In this document: piece after piece, positions 45,444 to 58,830 of the stretch
Numbering within the stretch: the stretch's first letter is position 1
Layout of the letters: every line of letters starts with the position of its first letter
Assembly (NCBI RefSeq): GCF_001949145.1
Contig: NW_019091525.1
Location: 203,730-267,729 of the forward strand
Length of the DNA: 64,000 bases
Reading direction: 5' to 3'
Source: Acanthaster planci
Taxonomy: Eukaryota > Echinodermata > Asteroidea > Valvatida > Acanthasteridae
Notes under the pieces: model-generated
What the model saw: the letters and a program-made list of their open reading frames with translations, nothing else
What the model was told of the DNA's origin: nothing
Database searches by the model: none
Position numbers and translations under genes: made by a program

Positions 45444-45610
45444 CCAGTTCATACTTCGCTCAAACGAACACGAAACTATGACGTCTGGTCAAATAGTTAT
45501 TGGCGTTACGAATTTGCAAAAGTTGAGCACATTTTAACTTCAGGAAAATTTCGCTTCAAATTTGTTGTGCTGTCAAATTCGCTTTCGCATTCGCCTAAAG
45601 TATGAACTGG
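45444..45610. mobile_element. MITE with CCAGTTCATACTT ends, 167 bp
   Basis: CCAGTTCATACTTCGC at the left end, complement AAGTATGAACTGG at the right, with an interior of TTTGCAAA, GAATTTGC and CGCTTTCGCATTCGCC words. No target duplication is clear. Confidence 0.75.
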
Positions 45611-48600
45611 TCTTAATACTCACGACCATTACTCTATTCCAAATCGCAGAGGTTAGTAAAGCTTGTTTTATGTTTTGGATCTATTTCTCTATAAGTGTCC
45701 ATTATGTGATTTAACCTAGGAGCATTTTGTACGGAACTTTCTAGTGCTCTTAAAAGAAACCTATCAGCCATATTATATTCCCCTGACAAATTAATGTATT
45801 GTAGTTGTGATGTCATTACACTTATGCTTTGTTCGTTTAAGGGGTTTCCTGTTCAAATTGTGAACGGAGAATTTGCTCCTTGAAAATGTTATTTTGTGAG
45901 AAATCTTTGCTCACTAGCCAACAACTTATCGCTAAAACGAACGAAATGTGCAACAGAAAAACACCCAACAAATATTTGGTAGAAATTGCAGTAATACCGA
46001 ACGTTTCTGCCTTCGATGACATCACTCTGGTATTAATAGGTAGCAATTTCTAAAGGTATCAAAATGTCCTTAAAATGGCACATCGGGGCTTTCCAACGAA
46101 CCGTATCAGCTTGAAGATGCTATATCAGTGAACGCTCACGTGGTTGGAAATAGAGCTTTCTCATTTTTGGAGGGAAGAAAAAAGGCCTCCAGTCTACTAT
46201 TTGTCCCCTGTAAGAACCAGCACGCGATCTCCCCTTCAAATAACGTATTGAATTGGCTTCAACGGATAAGAAGTATATTGATGCGGTTCATTACAATACC
46301 CATGTTATTAAAATAAAATCCTCATTAAAATAATTTTAATTTATACGAACACTATGACGGAAATGGAAAATAAGTAAAGAAATTCAAATGAGAAATATTA
46401 CAATTAAACCACTCTTGTGACATCACCCTAAAATGTCGACTATTTTAACCAATGTAGTTATTCTTTAAAAAAAACCTGACGGATGAAAATTGACCTGATA
46501 GACAAAAAAAGTTGTGACACTGAAATATTACAACGTCAAATACGATGAAAAACATTCTTACACCGTTTTAGACGTTCTATGGGTTGATGTTTTCTCTAAA
46601 TTTTCGATTTGACGCAGTAATATTTTCTTTATTTTTTCTCTCATCTAAAGTGAAACACTCCTTACATTGCACGTATGCGTTTAATGTGCCTCGTTCTTCG
46701 TTCTACGTACTACTTGTAGTTTCACAATTTTTCCTCATTTTACTACATGTATTTAAATTTATATGTAAATTGTAACGTGCAATTTTTATCATATCTTTTC
46801 TTTTCAAAAATCACATTTATTCAATTTAATTTCGGTTAAACCTCAGCTTTAATTCCTCTGTTATTAAAATTTTTTTGAAAATATCTGTCACAATGACAAT
46901 TCATGTATATCGATTATATAATCATTTAGTAACTGGTGATGCTTCCCCGATGAATGAGATTATATTACAAATGCATGTATTTTTCAAACGAAAGAATTTT
47001 TTATAGTGAGTAAACATGTAATTCCAAGGTTTTAAATGTTGTCCTCGTTTCAAGAGACAATGAACTTTGGTTCCCCGCTTGATAAATGTGCTTGTTGATG
47101 GGAAAAGCGCCCCAACTCCATACAGTCATATCAATAGCATTTGTGACCTACTCTGTGAAAATTAGTAGTTTCCAGAGCCACTTTGGAGTAAGAACCCCTT
47201 TAGAATAATTTTGCACAGTGTAAATCAATAGGAACCCACGCCTTTTTTTCACCACGGAGCATCCACTTTCCTCAAAATGCCAAACTGAGTGATACAGCAA
47301 AAACAAAAGCTAAATTTGCTCTTTTCAACACAAATGATGACTCAAAAAGCTGCTCTGGTGATTAAAGACTCATTTTCACAGAGTGGGTCACTTTGATAAC
47401 TTAAATTTAGTATATTTCTGCAGCTAACATACGGACAAAAATCTAACCCCAAGACAGTGTTTGCGCCTAACGATAAACTGATTTGGCCGACTGCATGTCT
47501 CTGTGTGTGACTTCTATAAACATGTAGGCCTACTGCGCACTTGAATCAAAAACATATATGTACCCAGCTGAAAAATGACTCAGTAGCTTGGCCTTAGTAA
47601 AACTATTATGTACGTGTCGATGTATATATCTATCCAACGCAGGACAAATGATGGAATTCATCTTACGGCAAAGACAATTTGTTCTCTTGTAAAGTATTGA
47701 AAATAGAGTAGGGTGGGACGTGATTGGAGTCGGAGAAACCTCAAAAAGTTCAATTGGGAAGGCGTGAAGTGTGAAAATTACATTATCCCTATACAATGTT
47801 GACAGCAGAAGACGCATACGTCTATTTACTCAGCAGGATTCTTCCCCGGCTATGTCCAGTAAAAGTGTAATCTGTTCAGATCTTTGCAGCACTTCTAAAA
47901 GTGACAGTATCCATCACGAAGATATCCCTAACGTTGTCTTCCCTGACATGATGGCTAGCTCTTTTATTTACCTTGCATGAATGCTCATTGTAATTTTACA
48001 GTAATCTATGATTTATGCAGAAAGTATTTTGGGGTCATTTGACATGATGAATGTCTGTACTTTGTTGTCATCAGAATTACACATTTGCTGAAATATCAAA
48101 TGAATAGGATCCTGGCTAATTGACTCTAATGTGTATGAACGATTTGGCTTTCATTTTTTTGTTATTGAAAATGTTCTTTTGAAACGTAATGTCCGTGTAT
48201 TTCTTACCAAATGAGAACGCTATTGCTGATGTGAACAAAAGTGAACAAAAACTGAATTATGGTGAAGTGAAATGTTTTGGACAGAATAAATTTTGTCGGT
48301 GATGAGTGAGATTTATACTCAAGTGGCAACTCAAGAGATTGTGATCGGGCAGTATGCCTCTATGAAAACTTCAAATGCGGATGCAGTTGCAAAGAGCATC
48401 AGGAAATGTTACAAAAGGAGCAAAATTCAGTAATATATCTAACAATGTTAGGTCTAAAATTAAGAGATTTAAGGAGTTTCAGCCCAATCTTTAAAATTTT
48501 CTGGATATCTGCACATGTACATGTGAATGTGAAGCTTTCCATCTCCCAGATTACAAAGACAACTGTACCACAAGCCATCATAGGGATAGCTGCAAAACAG

Positions 48601-49068
48601 ACTGTAATTTGTCCATTTAAACTAGGATTATTTCAAACAAGGTTCTGGAAAGATAAGTTCAGTTTTTGTTTTCGTAGAGGGGAAACTGTGACTTTTAAAA
48701 GTTACTTGTGATATCACCAACAGTTGACAAAATAGCATGGAAAGAAACGAAGTGGAATGAAGAGAGGAAAATATACTGAATAATGACGCAGGAAACACCC
48801 CCAAAAGGAACCTGAGATCATGCCATCTTGATGTACTTCATATCAAACAGGTTTCTCATCCTCACCAAGAAGTGAGATTGAGACAAAGAAGACAGAGTGG
48901 TAAACACGCCGGTAATGTTGAATTTAAGCCTCACCACTGTGTGAAAATACAGCAAATAAACGCAAATACTAGCCCAAGTTTGTGATGGGTATGGCTCAGT
49001 AATAGAGCCTGAGTAGGTGCTGCAAACGTACAACAACACTCGTTGATTTCGACATTGTATCCAAAGAT
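45611..49068. other. No gene recognised
   Basis: Mostly AT-rich. A plus frame at 47771-47980 has a Ser-rich stretch (MSSKSVICSDLCSTSKSDS) and a plus frame at 48406-48711 is open for 101 codons; neither has a recognised domain or clean splice context. Confidence 0.45.
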
Positions 49069-49699
49069 GGCAAGATGGAAATAACTGATCACCACAAACT
49101 GGGGAAAGGAAACGTCCTCGATTGTGAAAGTCTGATTGGAAGAAGAAAATCAGTAAATTTAACTTTGACAGAAAAAGAGATGCAACTCTTTTTCAAAATA
49201 AGGTTTGTAACAAAGTCTGCCAAATCGAGGTCAGCCATAGAAGACCACTGTGATTATTGCAGAGCCTGGAGGACATCACTTGCAGCACGTTATCCTGAAG
49301 TCAGAACATGGAGTAATATTGTGTATTACCAAGGCAATCTATGTTTCTATTTTCAAATAACTTTATACTTATAGCGAGCAAAAAAATGGCTGTCGGAGGA
49401 GATAGCCTTAATGTTAATGTCAACCTTGAAATATTCCTAAATAAACGACTACAAAGGCAGATATGCATGTTACACGGCAATGAACTACGAATACTCTTTA
49501 CCCCCTCGGATGGTCATACTACAGGCCAGCAGTCATTCAGTGGACAATTAGAAAACAAAATCAGTGAAGGAACAGTTTTGAGCACTGAGAAAAAACAGAG
49601 AAAACTTCATGGAAAAAACAGAGCTGAAAAACCTTTTAAAAAAATAAGCTGGTTCGCCATGACTCGCACTTTTTTGGGGGAAATTTCAATCAATTTTTA
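49069..49699 (+). pseudogene. Fragment of an uncharacterised transposon-associated protein
   Basis: Frame 49075-49374 (KSVNLTLTEKEMQLFFKIRF) is followed, in another phase, by 49386-49700, which contains MLHGNELRILF, then DGHTTGQQSFSGQLENKIS. The motif order LHxNELxxRxLFxxxDGxTTGxxSFSG matches a protein family I have seen repeated in invertebrate genomes, usually in repetitive sequence and without a known function. The two parts are out of frame and no start is clear, so this copy is probably dead. From memory; not verified. Confidence 0.4.
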
Positions 49700-52600
49700 G
49701 GTTGGGCAAAGTTTTTTGAAATTTTTGCAACATTGTAGGTTTTGAATTTTGCCAGAACATCATTCTAGCCTATTCAGAACTTAAAATTCAAACTTGTTTG
49801 GAAATTCACTACACCCTTATATTCATTATAGGGTTTTGTTCACCCACAAATGTTTGTTCATTGAAAATCTTTGTAAGAAAACGTTTCACACTGGCCTACT
49901 GTTATGTACTGTTATTAACAAATCACAAAAGAAAAGAACAGTTTAGATAGCAAATATTTGAAAGCCTGCAGTTGTTTTTAGTGATGAAATTGACACAATA
50001 CTGAGGTTTTTTCTCAAATCACATCGAACGCTCGAGTACTATATAAGTATAAAAACATAAAAGGCAACACATTTTTCCAAAAAACGCAAAACGAAAAGTG
50101 ATAATAAAGTTAAATGTGACACATGATGCATTGAAAATCACATTATAGGGCTCATAAAAACTTAATTAGTATTGAATACCGAAGTGTGACGTCATTTAAA
50201 CCAGAAGAGTAGTGCAAACATGAGTGCAAACGAATGGAGTACGTGCGATTGTCAATTAACACGCTGGTTCCTTGCTGATGCCTGTTACACACATACTTGT
50301 GCGTGTGAATGCACTTCAGGACTCTATTGCATGCGGTTTACGATTATGGGCAAACAAATCTTAAAAAGGGATATCTCTATTCTCTACCCAACGTCTGATT
50401 TAGATACGTTTCATAAACAATGTCATTTATGTATGACGAATAATATTAAGGCCTCGAAAATGTAGATCTGTCGATACAAAAACAACGCTCAAAGCAATCA
50501 TAGTCCCTTTTAAGCTTTTCAGAGTTATTGCTAGTTACTTTGTGGAGGAATGGATCGACACATACTTTCGAGCACCTTGGCAGCAAGTGTTATGCTTATA
50601 AGATTTGCCAGAGGGATTTGATTAAGGTGTAGTACAAGCCTCCATGTTCTTTTCAGATGGCGTCGGTTAAATGGCAAGTGTTTGGTTTTCCCTGAGGACA
50701 AAAGCAACACAGTAGCAAAGCTTTTTTGTGGAACACTTCATGTGAGTTTGTATTTGAAGTATCCCAGAATATTAGATCCTTGTCACATCACCCTCTGGCA
50801 ATTCAGGTTTGACACAGAAGTTCAATTTACGCACTGCACTTGAGTGGACAGAATAAGGAGAAATATCACGAGGACAAAAACTTATTTTGTAATTAAAGAA
50901 AGATCAATTGTTGTATATCTTATAACCTGCTTGACTTACATTACAATAATACCAAAAATATGACGTATTTTGTTCAGTGCATTTCGGTTTTGGCAAGTTC
51001 TCAATGTATTTCATACTATACTTTCTCTGCACACTGGGCTTAGAAACATTCCTGCTTCCTGGAAGTATACAACCACCAATGCAACCATTTCAGGCACAAC
51101 CAGTTTAATCAACTACAATAACCTTTACTGCCTTCTCAAGTACAAGATGCTGGGGGTGGGGAGTTGGGGATGATGGCAAAGGAACCTGCCCAAGTTGCAG
51201 GGTAAATCGTCATGATTCAACGTATCAACCATGGCAGGATTACCCTATATAAAAAAGGGAATATAAAAAAAGGTTAATTTTCTTAACAGATGGCTGGCTA
51301 TAGACCTAATAATTCATACATTGCGTTAGCCAGTTGTACGGGCAATTTTACTATTAATTGATAATGCCGAATAGGTAGTTACCAGAACACTTTATAGTGT
51401 GAACGAAATTTTGCTTAAAAGCTATCTGTATGAAATATTAAATTTGTTGATTAACGGCTACAGTGCTGAAACTACCGTAGCTATCTACATGCATAATACA
51501 TGTACAACCTAGGACAAAATAGACGTTTCGAAAGTATTGTAAAAGTGGTGCACTGGGGGGGGGCATGAGGTCATATTTTGAGTAGTCCACTTCGCAAGTA
51601 CATTACAACGTTCTCGCTCTAACACTATTGCGGCAAATTTCGTGCATCTGGCTGGTATTGAAAATTCGAAGCCTTTTACGGGAGAAAATTTATTGGGGTA
51701 TTCACATTCTGTACCCACTAACATTATGGCAGTTGACTGAAAATACAAGTTGAAATGATTATTGGTCCTCTATAGAAAATAAACAATTTCTTCTACAATT
51801 ATTCAACAGCTTTTGAAAGCAGACTGGCAAGGTCGGTGACCAATGAGTCTTTCCTGTTCAACGATAAGCCTTATTATCTTTCAAGGTTTATCCTTGTGTT
51901 ATTACAGTAAGCTCTACGATTTGATGGATCTGCAATCCAAATACAGTTGACCAGCATTTGTAAGGTTGAGCTTTTTCTTGATTATTAATGGCTGGATTCC
52001 CCTAAACCATTACTTTGAATTCATGGTTATTATCGACTTCAATAAACCTTTCAAAAGCATTAACTTCTCAAAGGTTAATCATGAGGTCTAATTCTGTTTG
52101 CTAGCTCCTGACTGGTTGACATTACAGAGCTATTTCCATTTAGTAGTAATCGAATTACTTCATTATTAAATGAATTCCCTTCGGCGTATTATTAGCCGTT
52201 GGTTGCGCCATTTTAGTCAATTGATTTGTGTTTGGGGTTGCTTGGTGCGCAATGAGAAACGACTGCCGTTTTGCATAGATGCATGCATTGTAATCAGAAG
52301 CATTCTTAATTTTATGTGCTTTCTGCAGGTTGTATCGACACAGTGTTTACAATCAAGTGCTGCTACAAATATTGACATACATGCACACTATTTGCAAATG
52401 AAATCTCGAGGACGAAATTTACAGAAATCCACTTAAACACGAAACTTATACATGCATATTACGTTATATTTAGCTGCCCGATGTACATTGATTAACCTCG
52501 TTCGGCAAATAATGTGGGCAGTACAATTATATTGTTAGTTTATGGAGATGAAAGATTGAAAAATATTAAAGTTGGTCAGGATTAATATTGTTTTGATGGT

Positions 52601-55600
52601 TCTTTTTTAAACAGAAGCCTTTATATTATTGGGAATTTGTTTTTTTTTCCTATTTTTCTCGCTGCATGAATGAATGTGGCAGGAAAATAAAAGTCAAATG
52701 CTAAAAGCATTAACGTGGTACACCACGCAACTATTGTCGGGACACTCGTTAGCACAGAGCTACATCAAGACTCATCGGGGAGTAAATGTCATCCTGAACT
52801 GCAGCTGTGCTGATGGCTTATCACCACAAACAGTTCACTCTGCAAGTGTAACTAAACACCACGTACTTTATCATAAATTGATGAGTTTCTCATGACATGA
52901 ATTCTTAATGCAAAGGAAATAGTGAGACGTCGGGCGTTGGCAACTGTATGCCGGTCAGCACACTTGTACTTTGCCAGTATTTCACGTCAAGTAGCAAATG
53001 GACGTGTAACTTGCCGTTCCATATTCACACGTTTGGCCACAATTTTGATTATCTTCTCATTAAATGCTTGTACCTTCATTCTTCTCTAAGTTATTTCCTT
53101 ATAAGAAAAATTGAATATTACCATGACAACTTCAATGTGGGTTTCTTACAATCTTAGGCGCATTTAAAACTTTAAACCTTTCATTCAGTTAGTCTCATAA
53201 TAGATTTAGGGCACCACTCAAACTAACGTTTCTGCTTTGTACAACTTTTTTTTTAAAGAACACACGAGTAAAAGCATTTTCCTGAAATTAAAATTGAATA
53301 CGAAGTTTTAATTCAGTTCTGCAGTTAATGTAGTTCCTAAGATTAAAGATTATTACACCGTATATACTACCGGTGTCTACACTTTTTCTATCAGAAAGTT
53401 GTAGGAATATCACTCACTGAACTTTTTTTTGCCTGTAGATTATCTGTTGTTCGTCTGTTGGACAAACTAAATGCTAGCTTTCATTGAATTCCCTTTTCAT
53501 TGGAAATTAGCAGCTAAAAGGAAACAATCTTCGGAAGCCGATACATGATTTGGCTTATTAGTCGTCATCAGGAATGCTAGCGGGTGTAGAATTAGTATCA
53601 CTTAGCAGCTGAGCGCCAATCGAACGTGAGGGTCGCTTTCATACCAAGGTCTTTCTAGCCGAGCGCTGCATCTGATGTTGCCTCACGAACTGCTGCCAGC
53701 ATGGAAAGGCTAGATGTTTGCCTGCACGCCAGAGGCGGTAACACAACCTGAGTGATGAGTGACGAGAGGTTTAGGTGTATATTGATGAATGCCCAGAGGA
53801 AAACCCAGCATATTCCTTTTAATCAATGACGGTAATTAAGGGAGGATCTTCTCCTTCTTTTGGGATTGCACAAGGGACATTTGGGGCTATTAGTTTCTTT
53901 TGAATTATTATATTCATTTGCTGTTGGTTGTCAGGAGGCTGACTGTAGTGTAAGGGGTTTTAATACACTCAATCTTTTTGGGGCCTTAATTTATACAAAC
54001 TGCGTATTAATTCTACTGATAAACTCTATACACTATAGCAAAAAAAGTTTCAGTGTATTAATGCTTTCATAAATTTCAAGAGACATAATATACACAGGAA
54101 GTTCATATTTAAGAAATGAATTTAAATAGCAATAAGATTGGATTCAAGCCCCTAAGCGAAGATTTTGTTGTGAGATGGCCTATGTTTTTTTTGTGTGTGT
54201 CAAGACTGGGACCACCAAAATAATGACATATACAGCATTCACATCGTGTGGATATGGCTTGTCCATAATGCTGTGGCTACATATCATTCGGGTAGTTTAT
54301 GCAGTGACTTATCCAGGTTTTCAGTACGCGGGTGAATGGGGATTTTATTTTCTAAAAGTGATTGTCCCGTTTTCTTACCCGCAAAAGAATCCTCACATCC
54401 TGAAGGTCGGTAAAATACCGTAACTTCAGCGTTGGTATTTGCAAGTCCTTAAAGACAGCAACTCCGGGGGACTCTGCTGAGTATAGGCCCATAACGTAAT
54501 TAGTATCAAAACAGTGATTCACTATTAACAAAATTAACAAATAAAGAGCTGCATAAATGTTTATGGTAGCAGCTCAGAAGTTCAAATTAACTTATTTTGT
54601 TGATAAGAAAATTGTATCTTATAGAAAAATGATTGATGAAAATGTATAAATGTGCTGTATCGACAATACCGATACCAATATCGATACCCGCAAGGCCTCT
54701 CAAGTGTCATTGAACTGAAAAAACAACCTTGCTTTAAATGAAATGTATTAAGGTAGCTTTACAAGATTGCTCCCAGTACCATGAAAACTCGCACATTTGT
54801 TAAAGATAAAATTTAGTCATTAAAGCTCAAAGGACACAAAGTAATTGATAGAAGGATTTGAAGAAAATCCGTATCAGGTGTAAAAGTGTCAAGTGGAAAT
54901 TGACAAGAAATGTCGAGCTCATCAAAAGGTATGTATGATACTAACAACCAATTTTACTAGGACCTACCTGATGTTAAATTAGAGCTCATAGTGGATTTTT
55001 CCATGTTTGACCTGAAGCCTTTCTGTTTATTTTTTCTGTCCTATATCTTCGTATTTTCTCAGTATTTGCAAGTCATCACCCGTGAGCAATGACCAACAAA
55101 CCCCAGATTCAATTCTGAGTGGACTGCTCAGTCTGCTTGTATTGTGCTTGTGTCTCCGCGTTATTAAAGTACATTTCCAGTTACCAGAAAAAATACGTTT
55201 ATTATTACAAAATTTCCGAAACGCTCTAAAACTTGTTAAAATTTACACACAGATAGGACAAAACTGATGGGCTGGGAATTTTTAATTCCAGAGAAATGTC
55301 AGTTGATTGATGATATCAAAACAGATTTTTGCGGAGTAATACATCACAGAGTTTTACTGTGGTGAACTGGCTTTAGGCAAGTAAACGTGACGGATCAAAC
55401 ATTTTATCTAGCTGAAGCAATCCATCAAGAACACAAACACAGCCGTGATTCAGACAAGATAAGCGAGTTTAAAAATCGTTCAGTAAAAGAACGAACAAAT
55501 ATAAAGTATGATGAAAATCTAGAAGTGCAGTAACACTGCTAAGAGTGAAGAAACCATGCTCGTTACCGATGACAGATTTTTCCCATCAGTACCGTTGATC

Positions 55601-56252
55601 AAAGTTGTTCAAAACACGTCCTTTCCTGTAAAAGGTGTCTTGCTGTGGAACGTTTGATAAAACGTATAAGTTGTTACTACGAAAGAATTAAACGATCTGT
55701 GCAAGGTAATTTGTTATCGTGCAGTCCTGGAAAATATGTTCTTCAAATAACCCCAACAAATTATAGCTATCTGGTAGCTCCAGGCGTAGATCGGGGGGTG
55801 GTTAGCTGGGACGTGTTTCACTTCTGAAAATTGGTCAGTCGTTTCCATCTCTAGATGAAATGAACGTCTTCGGTCTTGTTTCAATCCAACACAATCTTTT
55901 TTACTGTATTTTGTATACATCGAGTGAACATTTTTAGAAACTGACTGCGAATTTTGTACATGCTCACCCAATTACGTAAGCATATTTTCTAGCCGATCTT
56001 AGGAATACAATTCTGTGCACGCGCAAACAAAAATGTCTTCTTTTATATAAAATGAAGGTTACATCAAATTTTACATAAACTGTCGAATAAGGAAGCTGGA
56101 ATCAAACGATACTTTTCAATCGATTCATATCATGTTGCTCTTTGTGCATGCAAAAAGGCATTTCAAAAGCAATAATCGACAATCAAATTAAAGGTCAATC
56201 TTCTGTGGGTTGTTTCAAAACTTCGTATAAAAGAGCCCTCCTATCCCATTAT
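49700..56252. other. No gene recognised
   Basis: AT-rich, intron-like or intergenic. Candidate frames (50220-50465, 52170-52436, 54175-54423) show no recognised domain. No RNA gene or clear inverted repeat found by eye. Confidence 0.45.
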
Positions 56253-56781
56253 NNNNNNNNNNNNNNNNNNNNNNNNNNNNNNNNNNNNNNNNNNNNNNNN
56301 NNNNNNNNNNNNNNNNNNNNNNNNNNNNNNNNNNNNNNNNNNNNNNNNNNNNNNNNNNNNNNNNNNNNNNNNNNNNNNNNNNNNNNNNNNNNNNNNNNNN
56401 NNNNNNNNNNNNNNNNNNNNNNNNNNNNNNNNNNNNNNNNNNNNNNNNNNNNNNNNNNNNNNNNNNNNNNNNNNNNNNNNNNNNNNNNNNNNNNNNNNNN
56501 NNNNNNNNNNNNNNNNNNNNNNNNNNNNNNNNNNNNNNNNNNNNNNNNNNNNNNNNNNNNNNNNNNNNNNNNNNNNNNNNNNNNNNNNNNNNNNNNNNNN
56601 NNNNNNNNNNNNNNNNNNNNNNNNNNNNNNNNNNNNNNNNNNNNNNNNNNNNNNNNNNNNNNNNNNNNNNNNNNNNNNNNNNNNNNNNNNNNNNNNNNNN
56701 NNNNNNNNNNNNNNNNNNNNNNNNNNNNNNNNNNNNNNNNNNNNNNNNNNNNNNNNNNNNNNNNNNNNNNNNNNNNNNNNN
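56253..56781. other. Assembly gap, 529 N
   Basis: Run of N; long frames crossing it are artefacts. Confidence 0.95.
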
Positions 56782-57393
56782 AAGAGTATGGAAATAAATG
56801 TGAATTGAATTGAATAATGTCGATTAAAACGTATTTATCGAAACACATGAATATACGTATAGGCCTAGTGCAGGCAACTGCAATCTGTCGAGATTAGCCA
56901 TGTATATTTTTTCTACTGCAACACTTAAATAAGAACGTTTCTATATAGACCTTTGCGACGACCACCGTGCAACTTTCTGAAAATTTGGGCTTTAGAAACC
57001 AAATTGTCGACCAATAAAGTAATGACACAATGAAATTCCACAGCCAAATCTTGCTGAAATAAAACCATACCAGTTAACCATGTAGTTGCGTCTTTGAGTG
57101 CTTTATTGTCGAAATTAATGTCGACGAGAATAAACAAAGGTCTCAAGACACTGTAAACGTGATGTTACTCGTTTCATCAACATAGTTCCATACAGCCAAT
57201 AATGAGTCATGCAACTCATTTCAAGTACCGGTACATGTCACGTATGCTGATTTGACTGACAAGTGAAGAAATATCTAAGTTGGGTTTTGAGTATGACATT
57301 ACATAAAGGTGAGACAGAATGCTTAATGTTCTAAGTTGGCGCTCTGGACAAAAATAAAAAGAATGTTTAAAAAATGGCCACAATTTTGATGGA
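56782..57393. other. No gene recognised
   Basis: Unassigned AT-rich sequence. Confidence 0.5.
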
Positions 57394-57567
57394 ATACAGG
57401 CAATTCACAAGAGTGCGCCTTCAAGAGTTTGGAACGCGTTGACCAATCACAATGAGTGAAATCCGTCGACCCTTTCCAAACGCGGATTGGGTTGGCAGAT
57501 TCCGCGTGCTGTGACTGGTCAACACGTTGCAAACTTCAGGAGGCACACTTTTGTGAAACGCCCGTAT
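57394..57567. mobile_element. MITE family F2, copy 2 (174 bp)
   Basis: Same ends (ATACAGGCAATTCACAA and TTGTGAAACGCCCGTAT) and middle (GCGTTGACCAATCAC, CGTCGACCCTTTCCAAACGC) as 21150-21290, with an extra ~30 bp (TGACTGGTCAACACG). Confidence 0.85.
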
Positions 57568-58453
57568 TGAGTGAACAATTTACGTAAATCGAAATTCAAG
57601 TTTTGTATCAAGTGACATTGTTTTAAAAAAATAGGTCCAGAAAAAGCCCCATCTTTGTGGACTATATGCAATAACACCTTGATGCTACAGTTGCTAATTT
57701 CCCGATACTCATGGAAACCGCTGCAATGGACCTTGTCAAGCTGGCAATATTCCAACGTAGTAAACAAGTCTGACAGAAACGAAGCTCGATTATGTCAGAA
57801 CAGCAGCGGATTTTGCCGGCAACTATCAACCATGGTCATTGCTCAGATCAAAATGGCCGTTGCAGAATAAACGGATGTACACAGTGACCAGAATTAATTG
57901 CATTGTTAGCGTGCAAGCGTGCCAGAAATTGTCACACGTGATGGATGTTACGAAGAGTTTCTTCCAGTGGGCTAAATACGATCGGCTGGGAAATAGTAAT
58001 TCTTCGATATTTATCGTCATGCCATTGCTACTGTCCAAGACTTCTTTACATTATAGGCATAGATGTAGCATTCTCAAAGCAGTTCTTATTCGACGTGTTT
58101 TCATTTATCTATAGAATACATATTGTCAGTATGAGGGCTGCAATCTATTGAACGTGGAATGGGCATGTATAGGCCTATGGCTGTTTTGGGTTGGACGAAG
58201 AATAGAGTTATACAAGTTGGGGAATGAATACGGAGGACGAGAAGTGGCCCTTTGCTTTTGTGCTATTAGAGTAGTACAAAAGCAGATTTTATGTTCTGGA
58301 AACATGCACTTTCGACTTTTCTACTTTTCTGCCACGTATGGGACTGGTCCGCAGAAAACATGGTTACGTATTGGTTTCTATACGTCTTCCCTCCCCCAAA
58401 AACGGACATGGTGGTAACCTGCAGGTTCAGGACTCCATTCACGGCCCATTGGG
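57568..58453. other. No gene recognised
   Basis: Short overlapping frames only; none has a recognised motif. Confidence 0.45.
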
Positions 58454-58830
58454 GACAAAAAAGCAGATGACCACTTATGACCATGACCACGTATGTAACA
58501 TCTGCTCCTCCGGTATCACAAAACCAGAAAAAGCAGAAAAGTTGAATTCACGGTTGTCGTAAAAACGTTCAATTCACTTTCCTGCTTGTTTGACAGGTAA
58601 AAAGCAGATGGCTACTTTTCGGCCGCCATCAAAAAGAGGAAAGTAAAACTACTTTGTAGTAGCAGAAAAGTAAGAAAGTGAAAAAATGCATTACAACAAA
58701 ATGATCATTCTGGTTTTGAGGTGGCAGAAAAGTAGAAAAGTAAAAATTTGCACGTTACAAAGACGTAAAACCAGCTTTTCTACTATTCTGATAGCAGAAA
58801 AGCAGATGGCCTCTTTTCGTCCTCCATAGA
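58454..58830. repeat. Degenerate repeat based on AAAAGCAGATGG and GCAGAAAAGTA
   Basis: AAAAGCAGATGrCnnCTTTT occurs at about 58460, 58600 and 58797, the last two followed by CGGCCGCCAT and CGTCCTCCAT. Between them GCAGAAAAGTA(AG)AAAGT recurs several times. Units of about 140-200 bp. Confidence 0.6.

Noticed and set aside
56142-56848. Frames of about 200 codons across the third gap
   Set aside because: Ambiguous bases only.
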